Assembly: GCA_016192345.1 (NCBI GenBank) | Contig: JACPUH010000035.1 | Span: 1 to 37,178 of the forward strand | Origin: Ignavibacteriales bacterium | GTDB taxonomy: Bacteria > Bacteroidota > Ignavibacteria > UBA10030 | Direction: 5' to 3' | Length of the DNA: 37,178 nucleotides | Part shown: positions 25,746-34,608 of the stretch, piece by piece | How the letters are laid out: every line of letters begins with the position of its first letter | How positions within the stretch are numbered: the first letter of the stretch is position 1 | Position numbers and translations under genes: made by a program | The notes under the pieces: generated by a model | Database searches by the model: none | Told to the model about the DNA's origin: nothing | Seen by the model: only the letters and a program-made list of their open reading frames with translations

Positions 25746-26152
25746 CCGACCAGTTCTCCATTGCCACAAGGGGCGGTTCGGAGATCCTGGATATTACGGG
25801 CCAAGTGGCATCGCTCCTTTCCAGGCATCGGCTCCGTGAGGGAAACGTGACGGTGTTCGTAATCGGCTCGACCGCATCGGTGACGACGACGGAGTTCGAG
25901 CCGGGGCTTCGGAAGGATATCCCGGAGGCGTTGAATCGGATTGCGCCCGAAGGGATTCGGTATCATCATGATGAAACGTGGCACGATGGAAACGGACATT
26001 CGCATGTCCGGGCGGCGGTTCTTGGTCCTTCGTTAACCATCCCGTTTTCCAACGGTGCGATGCTTCTCGGCACCTGGCAACAGATTGTGCTGATCGATTC
26101 TGATAACAGACCCAGACAGAGGACACTCATCGTTCAACTCATAGGAAAGTAG
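25733..26152 (+). CDS. yjbQ: YjbQ family protein (UPF0047, secondary thiamine-phosphate synthase)
   Basis: 139 residues, the full family length. Conserved parts are GNVTVFVIGSTASVTTTE near residue 37 and the His-rich stretch YHHDETWHDGNGHSHVRAAVLG followed by PFSNGAMLLGTWQQIVLID. Members show weak thiamine-phosphate synthase activity in complementation tests; the physiological role is unsettled. The ATG lies within the end of the preceding gene, which it overlaps by 13 bases. Confidence 0.93.
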   Translation: MEVITDQFSIATRGGSEILDITGQVASLLSRHRLREGNVTVFVIGSTASVTTTEFEPGLRKDIPEALNRIAPEGIRYHHDETWHDGNGHSHVRAAVLGPSLTIPFSNGAMLLGTWQQIVLIDSDNRPRQRTLIVQLIGK

Positions 26153-26191
26153 AGCCTGCCGTGCGCGGAAGGGCATAATTCCCGGAGAACC

Positions 26192-27115
26192 ATGAAAACC
26201 TACCTACTCAAACATGTTAATGCCTTTACCGACCGACCCTTCATGGGAAATCCCGCGGGGGTGGTCCTCGATGCGCGCGGACTTTCCGATGCCCGGATGC
26301 AGGCAGTTGCGCGGGAGATGAACTTGTCGGAAACAGCCTTCATTCTTCCCCCCTCGGTCCGGAATGCCGATATCCAGATTCGCTGGTTCACGCCGCAGGT
26401 GGAAGTGCCGCTGTGCGGCCATGCCACGATCGCTGCGTTTCATGCATTGGCCGTCGAAGGGATGGCGGGGATGAAGACCTCCGGCACCTACCGTTTCCGT
26501 GTCCAAACGAAGAGCGGAATCCTCGGCGTGGTGGTCGAGAAGAAATACTCCGCCTCGATGATCGAGTTCCAGATACCGCTTCCGAAGTTCAAGGGGATCA
26601 ACGAGGTCTCCCCTGCGCTGCTGAACGCGCTCGGTATCTCCGCGGGGGAGGTTGAGCCCCGATTACCCTTTGTCCGGCAATCGTACCTGTACCTCCCGCT
26701 CAAGAGGTTTTCCACGGTGAAAGCCATGAAACCCGATTTGAAGAAGCTCCTTGAATGTCTGCGCGCCACCCACACCCTGGGGATCTGTGTGTTTTCCCTC
26801 AAGACGATTGAAAAGAGCTCGGCGGTCCATTCCCGCTTTTTCGCTCCGGCAGCGGGGATTGACGAGGATCCCGTGACCGGTTCGGCCAATGGTCCGCTCG
26901 GCTGGTATCTCTATACCTACGTCGTTCCTGGCGGGTTCTCCATTCCGTCGTTCATTCTGCCCGATGGCCGTGTGGAGTTCATCGGCGAACAGGGGGATGT
27001 GATCGGGCGAAGGGGGAGGGTCAAGATCCGGCTCCGGGTGAGTGGTGAGGGGGTGGAGCATCTTTCCATCGCCGGTGAAGCAGTGACCATCATGGACTCG
27101 TTGATGGATTGCTGA
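26192..27115 (+). CDS. PhzF-family isomerase
   Basis: 307 residues with both halves of the diaminopimelate-epimerase-like fold. The N-terminal half has VNAFTDRPFMGNPAGVV, then NLSETAF with the catalytic glutamate E47, and WFTPQVEVPLCGHATIAAFHAL. The C-terminal half has IDEDPVTGSANGPLG. GGAGAA precedes the ATG. The family catalyses proton-shift isomerisations; only a few members make phenazines, and there are no other phz genes here, so the substrate is unknown. It lies 39 bases after yjbQ in the same direction. Confidence 0.92.
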   Translation: MKTYLLKHVNAFTDRPFMGNPAGVVLDARGLSDARMQAVAREMNLSETAFILPPSVRNADIQIRWFTPQVEVPLCGHATIAAFHALAVEGMAGMKTSGTYRFRVQTKSGILGVVVEKKYSASMIEFQIPLPKFKGINEVSPALLNALGISAGEVEPRLPFVRQSYLYLPLKRFSTVKAMKPDLKKLLECLRATHTLGICVFSLKTIEKSSAVHSRFFAPAAGIDEDPVTGSANGPLGWYLYTYVVPGGFSIPSFILPDGRVEFIGEQGDVIGRRGRVKIRLRVSGEGVEHLSIAGEAVTIMDSLMDC

Positions 27116-27158
27116 TGCGTAGAGTATGCTGTCTTTCTTTTGATCTCCTGAGGATTGA

Positions 27159-29186
27159 ATGACCGTAAAGAATCTGGTCTTTGCCGTTGTGTTCCTGGCC
27201 TCATTCGCGTTTTTTGCATACAGCGTGCGCCGGTTGATCCGGATGTTGCGCATCGGCAAACCGGAGGGACGGTTTGAGAACCCGGTGGCGCGATTGAAAC
27301 GCACGCTGATCGTTGCCATCGGGCAATCGAAGCTCCTGCGCGAACCGGCCGCGGGGATGATGCACGCATTGATCTTTTGGGGCTTCCTTGTGCTCCTCAC
27401 GGCTGTCCTGGAATCCATTGGAGAGGGACTGGTCCGCGGTTTTTCCCTGAGGTTCCTCGGACCTTTGCACCCGGTGATCGCATTCTCCGGGGACCTTTTC
27501 GGGGGATTCGTTATCCTCGCCGTTCTCTATGCGCTCTATCGCCGTTACGTGATTCGCCCGAAAAGGCTGGAAGTGGGGCGCCACGGCAAGCTCGATGCCA
27601 CGTTCATTCTGATCACGATCCTCCTGATCATGGTGAGCATGTTCGTCCAGAATGCCGCACGGATGGTGCTCGAGGAAACCGGGTCGGAGGGGAGGTTCCT
27701 TTCAGCCTCATTCACCCCATTGTTCGCCGGGAGTGCTGTTGAGACTGTGCAACTCTGGTATGAGTTCTCGTGGTGGACGCACATTCTGCTGGTGCTGGGG
27801 TTCCTCAATTATCTTCCGTACTCAAAGCATCTTCATGTCCTGACCTCCGTCCCGAACGTCTATTTCTCCTCGTTGAAGCCGAGGGGAGCTCTGAGCCCGA
27901 TCAACCTCGAGGCGGAGAATGTGGAGAAGTTCGGTGCAGCGGATGTGGAGGATCTCACATGGAAACAGCTTCTGGATGGATACACCTGTACGGAGTGCGG
28001 TCGTTGCGAGGCCTCCTGCCCGGCGAACGTTACCGGAAAACTACTCTCCCCCCGGAAGATCATTGTCGATGTCCGACGGCGGCTGGCAGAGAAGGGTCCG
28101 GTGCTTCTCGATGGTGGCGGTGTTTCCCCGGCAGCCGCAGGGGGGCAGAAGGGTCCTCTCGAAAAAACGCTGATCCATGACTACATCACGCCGGAGGAAT
28201 TGTTCGCCTGCACCACGTGCATGGCATGCGTGCAGGAGTGTCCTGTGAACATCGAGCATGTCGACACCATCGTCGAGATGCGGCGAAGTCTGGTTCTCAT
28301 GGAGTCCAACTTTCCCCCTGAGGTGCAGGTCGTGTTCCGGAACCTGGAGAATAACTTCACCCCGTGGGCGTTCCCGGCGTCGGCCCGTGCCGATTGGGCC
28401 GAGGGACTCGATATCCCGACCATGGCGAGTCTCCAGGATGCAGAAGTGTTGTTCTGGGTCGGTTGCGCCGGTTCGTACGACGCCCGCTATACCAAAGTGA
28501 CCCGTGCTTTCGCCAAACTCATGCAACAGGCCGGGATAAAATTTGCGATCCTTGGCACGGAGGAAAAATGCACCGGCGATCCCGCACGCCGTATCGGCAA
28601 TGAATATCTTGCCCAGATGCTCATGAAAGAGAACGTGGAGACGATGAACCGTTACAAGGTCAGGACGATCGTGACCTCCTGCCCCCATTGTTTCAACACG
28701 CTCCGGAATGAGTATCCGCAGTTCGGCGGCAACTATACCGTGCTTCACCATACCGACTTCCTCGTGAAATTGATCAATGAGGGAAAAATTTCGATTTCGA
28801 AGGAAGAGGCCGCGAGAATCACGTTCCATGATTCATGTTACCTTGGACGCTACAATGACGTCTACGACCAGCCGCGCGATGTTTTGAAATCAATTCCCGG
28901 ACTTGAAGTTGTCGAGATGGAGCGGTCGCGGAGCAAGGGGTTCTGTTGCGGAGCCGGCGGCGGGAGGATGTGGATGGAGGAACATGAGGGAAAACGGGTC
29001 AACATCGAACGGACGGAGGAGGCCCTTGCACTCGAGCCCGATGTGATCGGCACGGCATGCCCATTCTGCATGACCATGATCTCCGATGGCGTGAAAGCCA
29101 AGGAAGCGGGCGACCATGTGAAAGTGAAGGATATTGCAGAGATTCTCCTGGAGGCGACAAATGCGAAAGAGACACCAAGCGCTTGA
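27159..29186 (+). CDS. Membrane Fe-S oxidoreductase of the FadF/HdrD type (NarI-like domain, two 4Fe-4S motifs, two CCG domains)
   Basis: 675 residues. Residues 1-240 form a NarI-like membrane domain with several helices and histidines (H69, H104, H208, H224) that could bind heme. Two ferredoxin motifs follow: C277-x2-C280-x2-C283-x3-C287 and C351-x2-C354-x2-C357-x3-C361. Two cysteine-rich CCG domains close the protein: the first has [11 protein letters not shown] (a CTG variant usual in this group) and SCPHC, the second [18 protein letters not shown] (C596, C597) and ACPFC. Such proteins pass electrons from electron-transfer flavoprotein or similar donors to quinone, as proposed for Bacillus FadF. 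No etfAB genes are in the window. Its end overlaps a small ORF by 26 bases. Confidence 0.9.
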   Translation: MTVKNLVFAVVFLASFAFFAYSVRRLIRMLRIGKPEGRFENPVARLKRTLIVAIGQSKLLREPAAGMMHALIFWGFLVLLTAVLESIGEGLVRGFSLRFLGPLHPVIAFSGDLFGGFVILAVLYALYRRYVIRPKRLEVGRHGKLDATFILITILLIMVSMFVQNAARMVLEETGSEGRFLSASFTPLFAGSAVETVQLWYEFSWWTHILLVLGFLNYLPYSKHLHVLTSVPNVYFSSLKPRGALSPINLEAENVEKFGAADVEDLTWKQLLDGYTCTECGRCEASCPANVTGKLLSPRKIIVDVRRRLAEKGPVLLDGGGVSPAAAGGQKGPLEKTLIHDYITPEELFACTTCMACVQECPVNIEHVDTIVEMRRSLVLMESNFPPEVQVVFRNLENNFTPWAFPASARADWAEGLDIPTMASLQDAEVLFWVGCAGSYDARYTKVTRAFAKLMQQAGIKFAILGTEEKCTGDPARRIGNEYLAQMLMKENVETMNRYKVRTIVTSCPHCFNTLRNEYPQFGGNYTVLHHTDFLVKLINEGKISISKEEAARITFHDSCYLGRYNDVYDQPRDVLKSIPGLEVVEMERSRSKGFCCGAGGGRMWMEEHEGKRVNIERTEEALALEPDVIGTACPFCMTMISDGVKAKEAGDHVKVKDIAEILLEATNAKETPSA

Positions 29187-29310
29187 TGCGATTCTCCAGC
29201 CGTTCGATACCGAAGAACTAAAACCTCGGTTTTACGATCCCTTACGCCGTGAATGGAGAAGAGCGGAATTACAGAACCCTAGAATTGTAGGCCAACAATC
29301 ATTAACCTGA
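29161..29310 (+). CDS. Possible small protein, 49 residues, or truncated gene remnant
   Basis: An ATG preceded by GGAGG with a six-base spacer opens inside the end of the Fe-S oxidoreductase gene and runs 49 codons to a TGA. The product starts [19 protein letters not shown], is highly charged and resembles no family I know. The good ribosome-binding site and overlap suggest real translation; the abrupt end just before the toxin-antitoxin genes suggests it is the start of a longer gene cut by their arrival. Both readings are inference. Confidence 0.35.
   Translation: MRKRHQALDAILQPFDTEELKPRFYDPLRREWRRAELQNPRIVGQQSLT
29284..29299. promoter_or_regulatory. Small inverted repeat ahead of the toxin gene, possible operator
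   Basis: ATTGT and ACAAT flank a six-base spacer, about 44 bases before the toxin start. HigA-type antitoxins usually repress their own operon at palindromes in this position. The arms are only 5 bp, so it could be chance. Confidence 0.2.
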
Positions 29311-29342
29311 TACGTAAATAAAACTGGACAAAGTGGCTTGAA

Positions 29343-29678
29343 TTGATTATCTTGTTCGCGAACAAACGCCTTGCAACGGAGTCCAATGACCTGCGCCTTC
29401 TTGTAAAGCGCAATGGTGCAGCCGAGGCTAAAAAAATCGAGCAACGGCTGTCAGACCTTTCAGCGGCCCAGAACCTTGAAATCATGAGGGCACTACCGGG
29501 GCGCTGCCACGAACTCACAGGTGATCTGAAGGGCTGCCTTGCTCTTGATTTGGTCCACCCCTATCGCCTTCTCTTTGAAGCTGCTCATGACCCAATTCCT
29601 GTCAATCAAGATGGCGGGTTGGATTGGTCTCTTGTGACAGAAATAAGGATTATAAGGATTGAAGACTATCATGGCTGA
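29343..29678 (+). CDS. higB: RelE/ParE-superfamily toxin (HigB type)
   Basis: 111 residues from a TTG start; no ATG is available between it and the upstream in-frame TAA at 29319. The sequence LFANKRLATESNDLRL, AKKIEQRLSDLSAAQNLEIM, CHELTGDLKGCLALDLVHPYRLLFEA and the closing VTEIRIIRIEDYHG fit the plasmid-maintenance killer family. It would cleave mRNA at the ribosome. The stop overlaps the antitoxin start by 8 bases. The order toxin then antitoxin is the HigBA order. Confidence 0.85.
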   Translation: MIILFANKRLATESNDLRLLVKRNGAAEAKKIEQRLSDLSAAQNLEIMRALPGRCHELTGDLKGCLALDLVHPYRLLFEAAHDPIPVNQDGGLDWSLVTEIRIIRIEDYHG

Positions 29679-30756
29679 AGTCAAAACAAACGAATTTATT
29701 CCAAACTACGCGTCTCCCCCCGGAGAAACTCTTGCCGAGATTCTTGAGGTGAGAGGAATGTCGCAAGCAGAACTTGCCGCTCGCATGGGTATGACGCCGA
29801 AGACTATCAACGAAATCGTCAAGGGTAAAGCTCCTATCACTCCCGAGACCGCGATCAAACTTGAGCAAGTCCTTGACGTGCAGGCAACCTTCTGGAATAC
29901 GCGTGAGCAACACTTTCGCGAGATCCTCGCTCGGGTAGAAGATAAGGGGCGTCTTGGCAGTCAGGTTTCATGGCTGAGAGAGATTCCGGTCAGAGAACTC
30001 ATCAACCGTGGTGCTATTCCCGACCTGAAGGATAAGACAGAGTTGGTGCAACATGCCCTAAAATTTTTTGGAGTAGCCTCAGAGACACAGTGGCATGAAG
30101 TCTGGGAGATCGTTCCCGTCTCCTATCGCAAGTCGCCAAAGGTTGAAAGCAGTTTTGGATCACTGGCTGCCTGGCTGCGATTGGGGGAGTTGAAGGCACA
30201 GACCATTGAATGCGATAAATATGATGAAAAAAAGTTCAAGGAGAGCCTTGCAGCTATGCGCTCTTTAACCATGCAGCCACCAAAGGTCTTTGAACCGGAA
30301 CTCAAGAGACTCTGTGCTAAATCTGGGGTGGCTCTCGTTTTCGTTTCAGAGCTTCAAAAGACAAGGGTCAGTGGCGCCATCCGTTGGGTGAACCCCTACA
30401 AGGCAATTATTCAACTCAGTCTCCGTTACAAGTCCGATGACCAATTCTGGTTTACGTTTTTCCATGAGGCGGGACACGTGATTCTCCACAGTTCGAAGGA
30501 AATCTTTCTCGAAGGTATGGATCACAAAAATACCAAGGAAAACGAGGCTGATGATTTCGCTGCAAACTTTCTTGTCCCACCAGCAGAGCATAAGAGGCTC
30601 ATGATTGAGGGGTATTCTTCAAAGGCCGCGATTGGGGGGTTTGCGAAATCCATTGGTGTCGCTCCAGGGATCGTGGTCGGGAGGTTGCAACACGACGGCC
30701 TTCTGCCGATGAGTTACTGCAACGACTTGAAACGGCGGTTTATTCTCATTGACTAA
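29671..30756 (+). CDS. higA: HigA-type antitoxin fused to an ImmA/IrrE metallopeptidase domain
   Basis: 361 residues from the ATG at 29671, which lies inside the toxin's last codons; a TTG at 29659 is also in frame. Residues about 15-70 are an XRE helix-turn-helix of the HigA kind (PPGETLAEILEVRGMSQAEL, MTPKTINEIVKGKAPITPETA). The C-terminal part is an ImmA/IrrE domain with the zinc motif H265-E-A-G-H269 and the later NEADDFAANFLVP, where E292 is the likely third ligand. The protein should repress the operon and neutralise HigB; the intact HExxH suggests an active protease, which may self-process or respond to stress. Codon use looks more AT-rich than that of the genes on either side. Confidence 0.9.
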   Translation: MAEVKTNEFIPNYASPPGETLAEILEVRGMSQAELAARMGMTPKTINEIVKGKAPITPETAIKLEQVLDVQATFWNTREQHFREILARVEDKGRLGSQVSWLREIPVRELINRGAIPDLKDKTELVQHALKFFGVASETQWHEVWEIVPVSYRKSPKVESSFGSLAAWLRLGELKAQTIECDKYDEKKFKESLAAMRSLTMQPPKVFEPELKRLCAKSGVALVFVSELQKTRVSGAIRWVNPYKAIIQLSLRYKSDDQFWFTFFHEAGHVILHSSKEIFLEGMDHKNTKENEADDFAANFLVPPAEHKRLMIEGYSSKAAIGGFAKSIGVAPGIVVGRLQHDGLLPMSYCNDLKRRFILID

Positions 30757-30814
30757 GGTCGCCCATGAGTGAGAAGAAGTCCTCTCTAACAACAAAATAA
30801 CAGAAAGGGGCTGC

Positions 30815-31015
30815 ATGACGTACCGCGTTCTCATTACCAAGACTCTTGACGTTCCGAAGAACCTGTACCACGAAGTGGCCAAGACCGAAGAAGACGCGAA
30901 GAAACTTGCCCAGGCGAAGTTGCTTGAGCTTGAGGGGGATGTCGCCATCGTCAGCACTGTTTCCCATGGGGAAACCAGGGTCCTCCACCGCTTTGAGACG
31001 GTGCGGACCCCATAA
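30815..31015 (+). CDS. Small conserved-looking protein of unknown function
   Basis: 66 residues starting MTYRVLITKTLDVPKNLYH, with AAAGGGG four bases ahead of the ATG. It alternates strands and a central Lys/Glu-rich helix (VAKTEEDAKKLAQAKLLELEG) and ends VSHGETRVLHRFETVRTP, suggesting a small alpha/beta fold. There is no signal peptide. I do not recognise the family. It lies between the toxin-antitoxin pair and a DUF5686-type gene. Confidence 0.6.
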   Translation: MTYRVLITKTLDVPKNLYHEVAKTEEDAKKLAQAKLLELEGDVAIVSTVSHGETRVLHRFETVRTP

Positions 31016-31125
31016 GAGGTATGAAAGATGATTCTCCGCCCGAGCGGCGCACGGTTGCTGCAACACTCTCCCGGGATCTCCGTATCCGTTGCAGGTCGCC
31101 GTTGCGCCACGTGCTGAAGGGCCAA

Positions 31126-33447
31126 ATGAATAGACGGATTTCCCTGTTTCTCCTGCTCTCCTGTTGTTTCCTCCAATTCCTCGGTGCCCAGGTTCATACC
31201 CTGTACGGAACCGTCGTCGATGCAACGACGCTCGAACCCCTGGTCGCGGCCAATATCCGCATCGCGGGCACAACCCGCGGAACAATCACCAATGCGCAGG
31301 GTTCATTCCGGCTCTCACTGGAACAGGGCTCCCACCGCCTGCTGATCAGCTTCATCGGCTACCGGACCGATACGCTCGACATCGCTATCGATAAGCCGAT
31401 GGAGTACCATGGAAAGCTGCAGCCGTACCCGATCCAGCTCTCGGAAATCGTCGTCACGGACGAAGACCCCGGACGGCGCATTATGCGGCGCGTCATCGAA
31501 AACAAGAAGCGATGGGTCGATGCCCTCAAGTCGTATCAACTTGAAGCGTTTACACGCCAGGTCATTCGGCGTGATACGGCAATCGCCTCCATCACGGAGT
31601 CGTATTCGACCGGCTACTGGCAGGTGGGCGACACGTTGCGGGAGGTGGTGAAACAGAAACGTCAGACGGCCAACGTCCCCGGCAGCGCGAACTTTGCGGC
31701 AGTGGGCGGGATCGTCAATTTTTATCAGGATGAAGTCCGTCTCTCCGGTTTCCGGTTTGTCGGCCCCACGGCCATCGACGCCTTCGAGTATTACGATTTC
31801 AAACTTGAGCAAACCAAGGAACATGACGGTATTGCGTTCCATACCATCAGGATCATCCCTCTTTCGCGGATTACCCCGCTCTTTCGCGGAACGATCCAGA
31901 TCGTGAGCGATGGGTACGCCGTCGCCGGCGTCGAGGTGAGTCCCAACGAGGCCTACACCCTTCCGTTTGTCAATGAATTTGCATTTACCTATGCCCAGCA
32001 GTTTTCACTCTACGAGGACCGGTTCTGGATGCCGGTGGACATCCGCATCGATGGATGGGCGTCAATCGGGATTGCCGGCTTTTCTTTTCCGCGCATCGGA
32101 TTCGAATCGTCCTCTTCGATCTACGAGTATGCGATCAACATCGATCTTCCCGATACGATCTTCCAAAAGCCGCGGCGGACAGAGTTGGCGGATGCGTCGA
32201 GGTTCGATTCGCTCTTCTGGGCCCGGCGAGAAGTGCTGCCGCTGACCAGCGAACAGCAATCCGCCTATCAATCGCTCGACAGCACCCAGACGTTGGCCAA
32301 GCAATTTCAACCCTCCGGCCCGTTAACATTGCTGGGCTCAGACGAATTTTCATATCTCCGATACGCCGATCTCCGCTTCAACCGGGTGGAGGGTCTTTTT
32401 GTCGGTGGAAATCTATCGGTGGACACACTTCTTTTGCCTTTGCGTCTTTTTTTGGCAGGAGGCTACGGATTTTCGGATCGGCGATGGAAGTTCAGCGGCG
32501 GGATCGAATATGGGCTGGATTCTCTTCGGAAGTACACCCTGGGCATCGAAGGATTCAGATCCATCGGTCATATTCCCGATGAAGGCTTCTATGAGCCGCT
32601 GGCCATATCCCTCGGCGCTCTCTTCGACAAAAACGACTACAGGGATTATTATTATTCAGAGGGAGTGAGCCTGTCACTGAAAGCGCGGCCATGGCAAAGC
32701 GCCTCGCTGCAGGTTTCCGTCCATTCCGAGCGGCATCGGTCCGCAGCACAGACCACCGACTACAGTTTTTTTTCGAGGAGCTTGTCCTACCGTCCCAATC
32801 CCCCCATCAATGAGGGGAACCTCCGCAGTTTGCGCTTGAGTGCTCGGTACGGGGAAACGCCTGTCCCTCTCGGGCTCATCAGCCGAAATTTTGTCGAGAT
32901 CGAAGCGGAACACTCGGCACCTTCCCTGCTTTCAAGCGATTTCGATTTCTCCCGCATCGTGGGTCGCGGAGAGGTCCATATCCCCACATTTTCGAAACGT
33001 CTGTTCTTCCCGCCGTTGTTGAGCCTCCGGGGGGCCGCGGGTTTTGCGCGTGGCACTCTTCCCATTCAACGCCTCTTCAGTCTCGAAGCGGGCTATTCCG
33101 GGTACGGCCCGTTCGGCGTTCTGCGAGGAGCAGGCGTGAAGGAGTATGCCGGGAACGGTTTTGTCGCTCTCGCCATGGAGCACAATTTCCGAAGCATCCC
33201 GTTCCTTCTTCTCGACATTCCCTACCTGTACAAGAACAGTCTCGAAGTGATCGTGCACGGGGGGGCGGCCCGGACATGGAATTCGTCGGGCGCTCCTCTT
33301 CCGTTCGGCCGCGGAACCGACGGATGGTATGCCGAAGCAGGTTTTGGGTTGAACAGGGTGCTCAGTTTCTTCCGCGTCGACGTGACGTACCGCTTTGCGC
33401 AACCGCGCACGACCTTCTTCTCGATCGGCGTTGCACGCATTCTTTGA
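31126..33447 (+). CDS. DUF5686-type outer-membrane protein with carboxypeptidase-like N-terminal domain
   Basis: 773 residues from the ATG at 31126, chosen because it gives a signal peptide (MNRRISLFLLLSCCFLQFLGAQ); the frame is open from 31021 but that stretch is Arg-rich and unlike a leader. Residues about 24-110 are a carboxypeptidase regulatory-like sandwich (LYGTVVDATTLEPLVAANI, GSFRLSLEQGSHRLLISFIGY). Then comes IMRRVIENKKRW, typical of DUF5686 proteins, and a long beta-rich region that ends in alternating strands and an aromatic-rich C-terminus (TTFFSIGVARIL), as in a surface barrel. No TonB plug motif is seen. Function is unknown; an outer-membrane site is inferred. Confidence 0.8.
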   Translation: MNRRISLFLLLSCCFLQFLGAQVHTLYGTVVDATTLEPLVAANIRIAGTTRGTITNAQGSFRLSLEQGSHRLLISFIGYRTDTLDIAIDKPMEYHGKLQPYPIQLSEIVVTDEDPGRRIMRRVIENKKRWVDALKSYQLEAFTRQVIRRDTAIASITESYSTGYWQVGDTLREVVKQKRQTANVPGSANFAAVGGIVNFYQDEVRLSGFRFVGPTAIDAFEYYDFKLEQTKEHDGIAFHTIRIIPLSRITPLFRGTIQIVSDGYAVAGVEVSPNEAYTLPFVNEFAFTYAQQFSLYEDRFWMPVDIRIDGWASIGIAGFSFPRIGFESSSSIYEYAINIDLPDTIFQKPRRTELADASRFDSLFWARREVLPLTSEQQSAYQSLDSTQTLAKQFQPSGPLTLLGSDEFSYLRYADLRFNRVEGLFVGGNLSVDTLLLPLRLFLAGGYGFSDRRWKFSGGIEYGLDSLRKYTLGIEGFRSIGHIPDEGFYEPLAISLGALFDKNDYRDYYYSEGVSLSLKARPWQSASLQVSVHSERHRSAAQTTDYSFFSRSLSYRPNPPINEGNLRSLRLSARYGETPVPLGLISRNFVEIEAEHSAPSLLSSDFDFSRIVGRGEVHIPTFSKRLFFPPLLSLRGAAGFARGTLPIQRLFSLEAGYSGYGPFGVLRGAGVKEYAGNGFVALAMEHNFRSIPFLLLDIPYLYKNSLEVIVHGGAARTWNSSGAPLPFGRGTDGWYAEAGFGLNRVLSFFRVDVTYRFAQPRTTFFSIGVARIL

Positions 33448-33571
33448 AAAGACACCTCGCATTCATGCCGGGTCTCCCGACAGGAGAGCATCCTCTCTCT
33501 CCTCTTTCGTTCTTCGCCGTGAAACAACACATCGCTCAGTCTTCACACCTGACCCGGTTCAAAACAATTGC

Positions 33572-33600
33572 TTGATTTTCCTCTCCTTCTTCGGTATGTT
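33572..33600 (+). promoter_or_regulatory. Sigma-70-like promoter ahead of the receiver-ATPase gene
   Basis: TTGATT (33572-33577) and TATGTT (33595-33600) are separated by exactly 17 bases, and fit the -35 and -10 consensus moderately well. Transcription would begin near 33607, leaving a leader of about 80 bases that contains the inverted repeat at 33617-33649. Confidence 0.35.
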
Positions 33601-33616
33601 CTCGATGTCCTTGAAG

Positions 33617-33649
33617 GGTCGTCCATCAAGAACTTTGTGTCGGACGACC
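33617..33649. promoter_or_regulatory. Perfect 8-bp inverted repeat in the leader of the receiver-ATPase gene
   Basis: GGTCGTCC and GGACGACC flank 17 bases. There is no T run after it, so it is not a terminator. It could be an mRNA hairpin near the 5' end or a protein-binding operator. Confidence 0.35.
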
Positions 33650-33688
33650 GGGGAATTTAGGGAACCGCAGTTCTCTTAAGGAAACATG

Positions 33689-34582
33689 ATGCCCGCTCCG
33701 CACGCACCCGATACGATCCTCGTTGTCGATGATGAGTCCATTATTCGTCTGTTGGTCCGGAAGATCTTGGAGGACGAGGGGTATTCCGTTCACCTCGCTG
33801 CCGATGGTGGTGAGGCGCAGTCGATCATTCTGGGCGGTTCGGTTTCCTTCTCCGCGGTCCTGCTGGATTGGGCGATGCCGAAAATGAACGGAATGGAATT
33901 ATTGCGCTGGGTGAAGAACGAGCCGAAGTACGATCACATCCCCGTGATCATGCAGACGGCCATGGATCATCCCGATCAGATCAAGGAGGGGATTGAGGCG
34001 GGGGCGTTTTATTATCTTACGAAGCCCATTCAGAAAGATCTTTTAAAATCCATCGTCAGGGCGGCGGTAACCGATTTTCGTTATAAACAGATTCTCCATG
34101 ACAAGCTCCGTTTAAGCGAACAGGCCTTCGGATTGCTGGAAGAGGGGACTTTTCACTTCCGCACGTTGGCGGAGGGGGAGAATCTTGCCATCCGGATTGC
34201 CAACGCGTCGTCGAAACCGGAAGATGCCATGGCGATTGCCGAGCTGTTCACCAATGCCGTGGAGCATGGGAACCTCGGCATCACCTATGAAGAGAAATCC
34301 AAACTGTTGGAAGAAGGGAGATGGGTGGCGGAGGTGGAGCGCCGCCTGGTGCTGTCGGCAAACAGCGCCAAGTTCGTCGAGGTCAGGATCCGCAGGGATC
34401 AAGGGCAAATCCTGGTCGAGATCGAGGACCAGGGACCCGGGTTTGATTTTCTCAAATATATCACGTTCGATGAAACACGGGTCTTCGATACCCATGGCCG
34501 CGGGATCGCCATGGCGACGAATGCTCTGGGTGTTCAGTATCTTGACAAAGGAAACAGGGTGCGCGTCACCGTCCCCGCATAA
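33689..34582 (+). CDS. Response-regulator receiver fused to an RsbW-like ATPase domain
   Basis: 297 residues from the second of two adjacent ATGs, which has AAGGA six bases ahead. Residues 8-125 are a CheY-like receiver: acidic pair D14-D15, phosphorylated D60 in LLDWAMP, T90, K112 in LTKP. Residues about 145-297 are a GHKL ATPase of the anti-sigma-factor kind: N-box ELFTNAVEHGN (E185, N189), EDQGPGFD (D247, G249, G251) and THGRGIAMA. There is no dimerisation-histidine domain, so it is not an ordinary histidine kinase; it may phosphorylate or bind an anti-anti-sigma partner under receiver control. No such partner (STAS, PP2C phosphatase, sigma factor) is in the window. Two unknown genes follow closely. 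Confidence 0.9.
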   Translation: MPAPHAPDTILVVDDESIIRLLVRKILEDEGYSVHLAADGGEAQSIILGGSVSFSAVLLDWAMPKMNGMELLRWVKNEPKYDHIPVIMQTAMDHPDQIKEGIEAGAFYYLTKPIQKDLLKSIVRAAVTDFRYKQILHDKLRLSEQAFGLLEEGTFHFRTLAEGENLAIRIANASSKPEDAMAIAELFTNAVEHGNLGITYEEKSKLLEEGRWVAEVERRLVLSANSAKFVEVRIRRDQGQILVEIEDQGPGFDFLKYITFDETRVFDTHGRGIAMATNALGVQYLDKGNRVRVTVPA

Positions 34583-34608
34583 CCACTGGTTGTTCTCCCT
34601 ACGTTCCC

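Noticed and set aside
26192..27115. Phenazine biosynthesis
   Set aside because: A PhzF-family protein alone is not evidence; no other phz gene is present.
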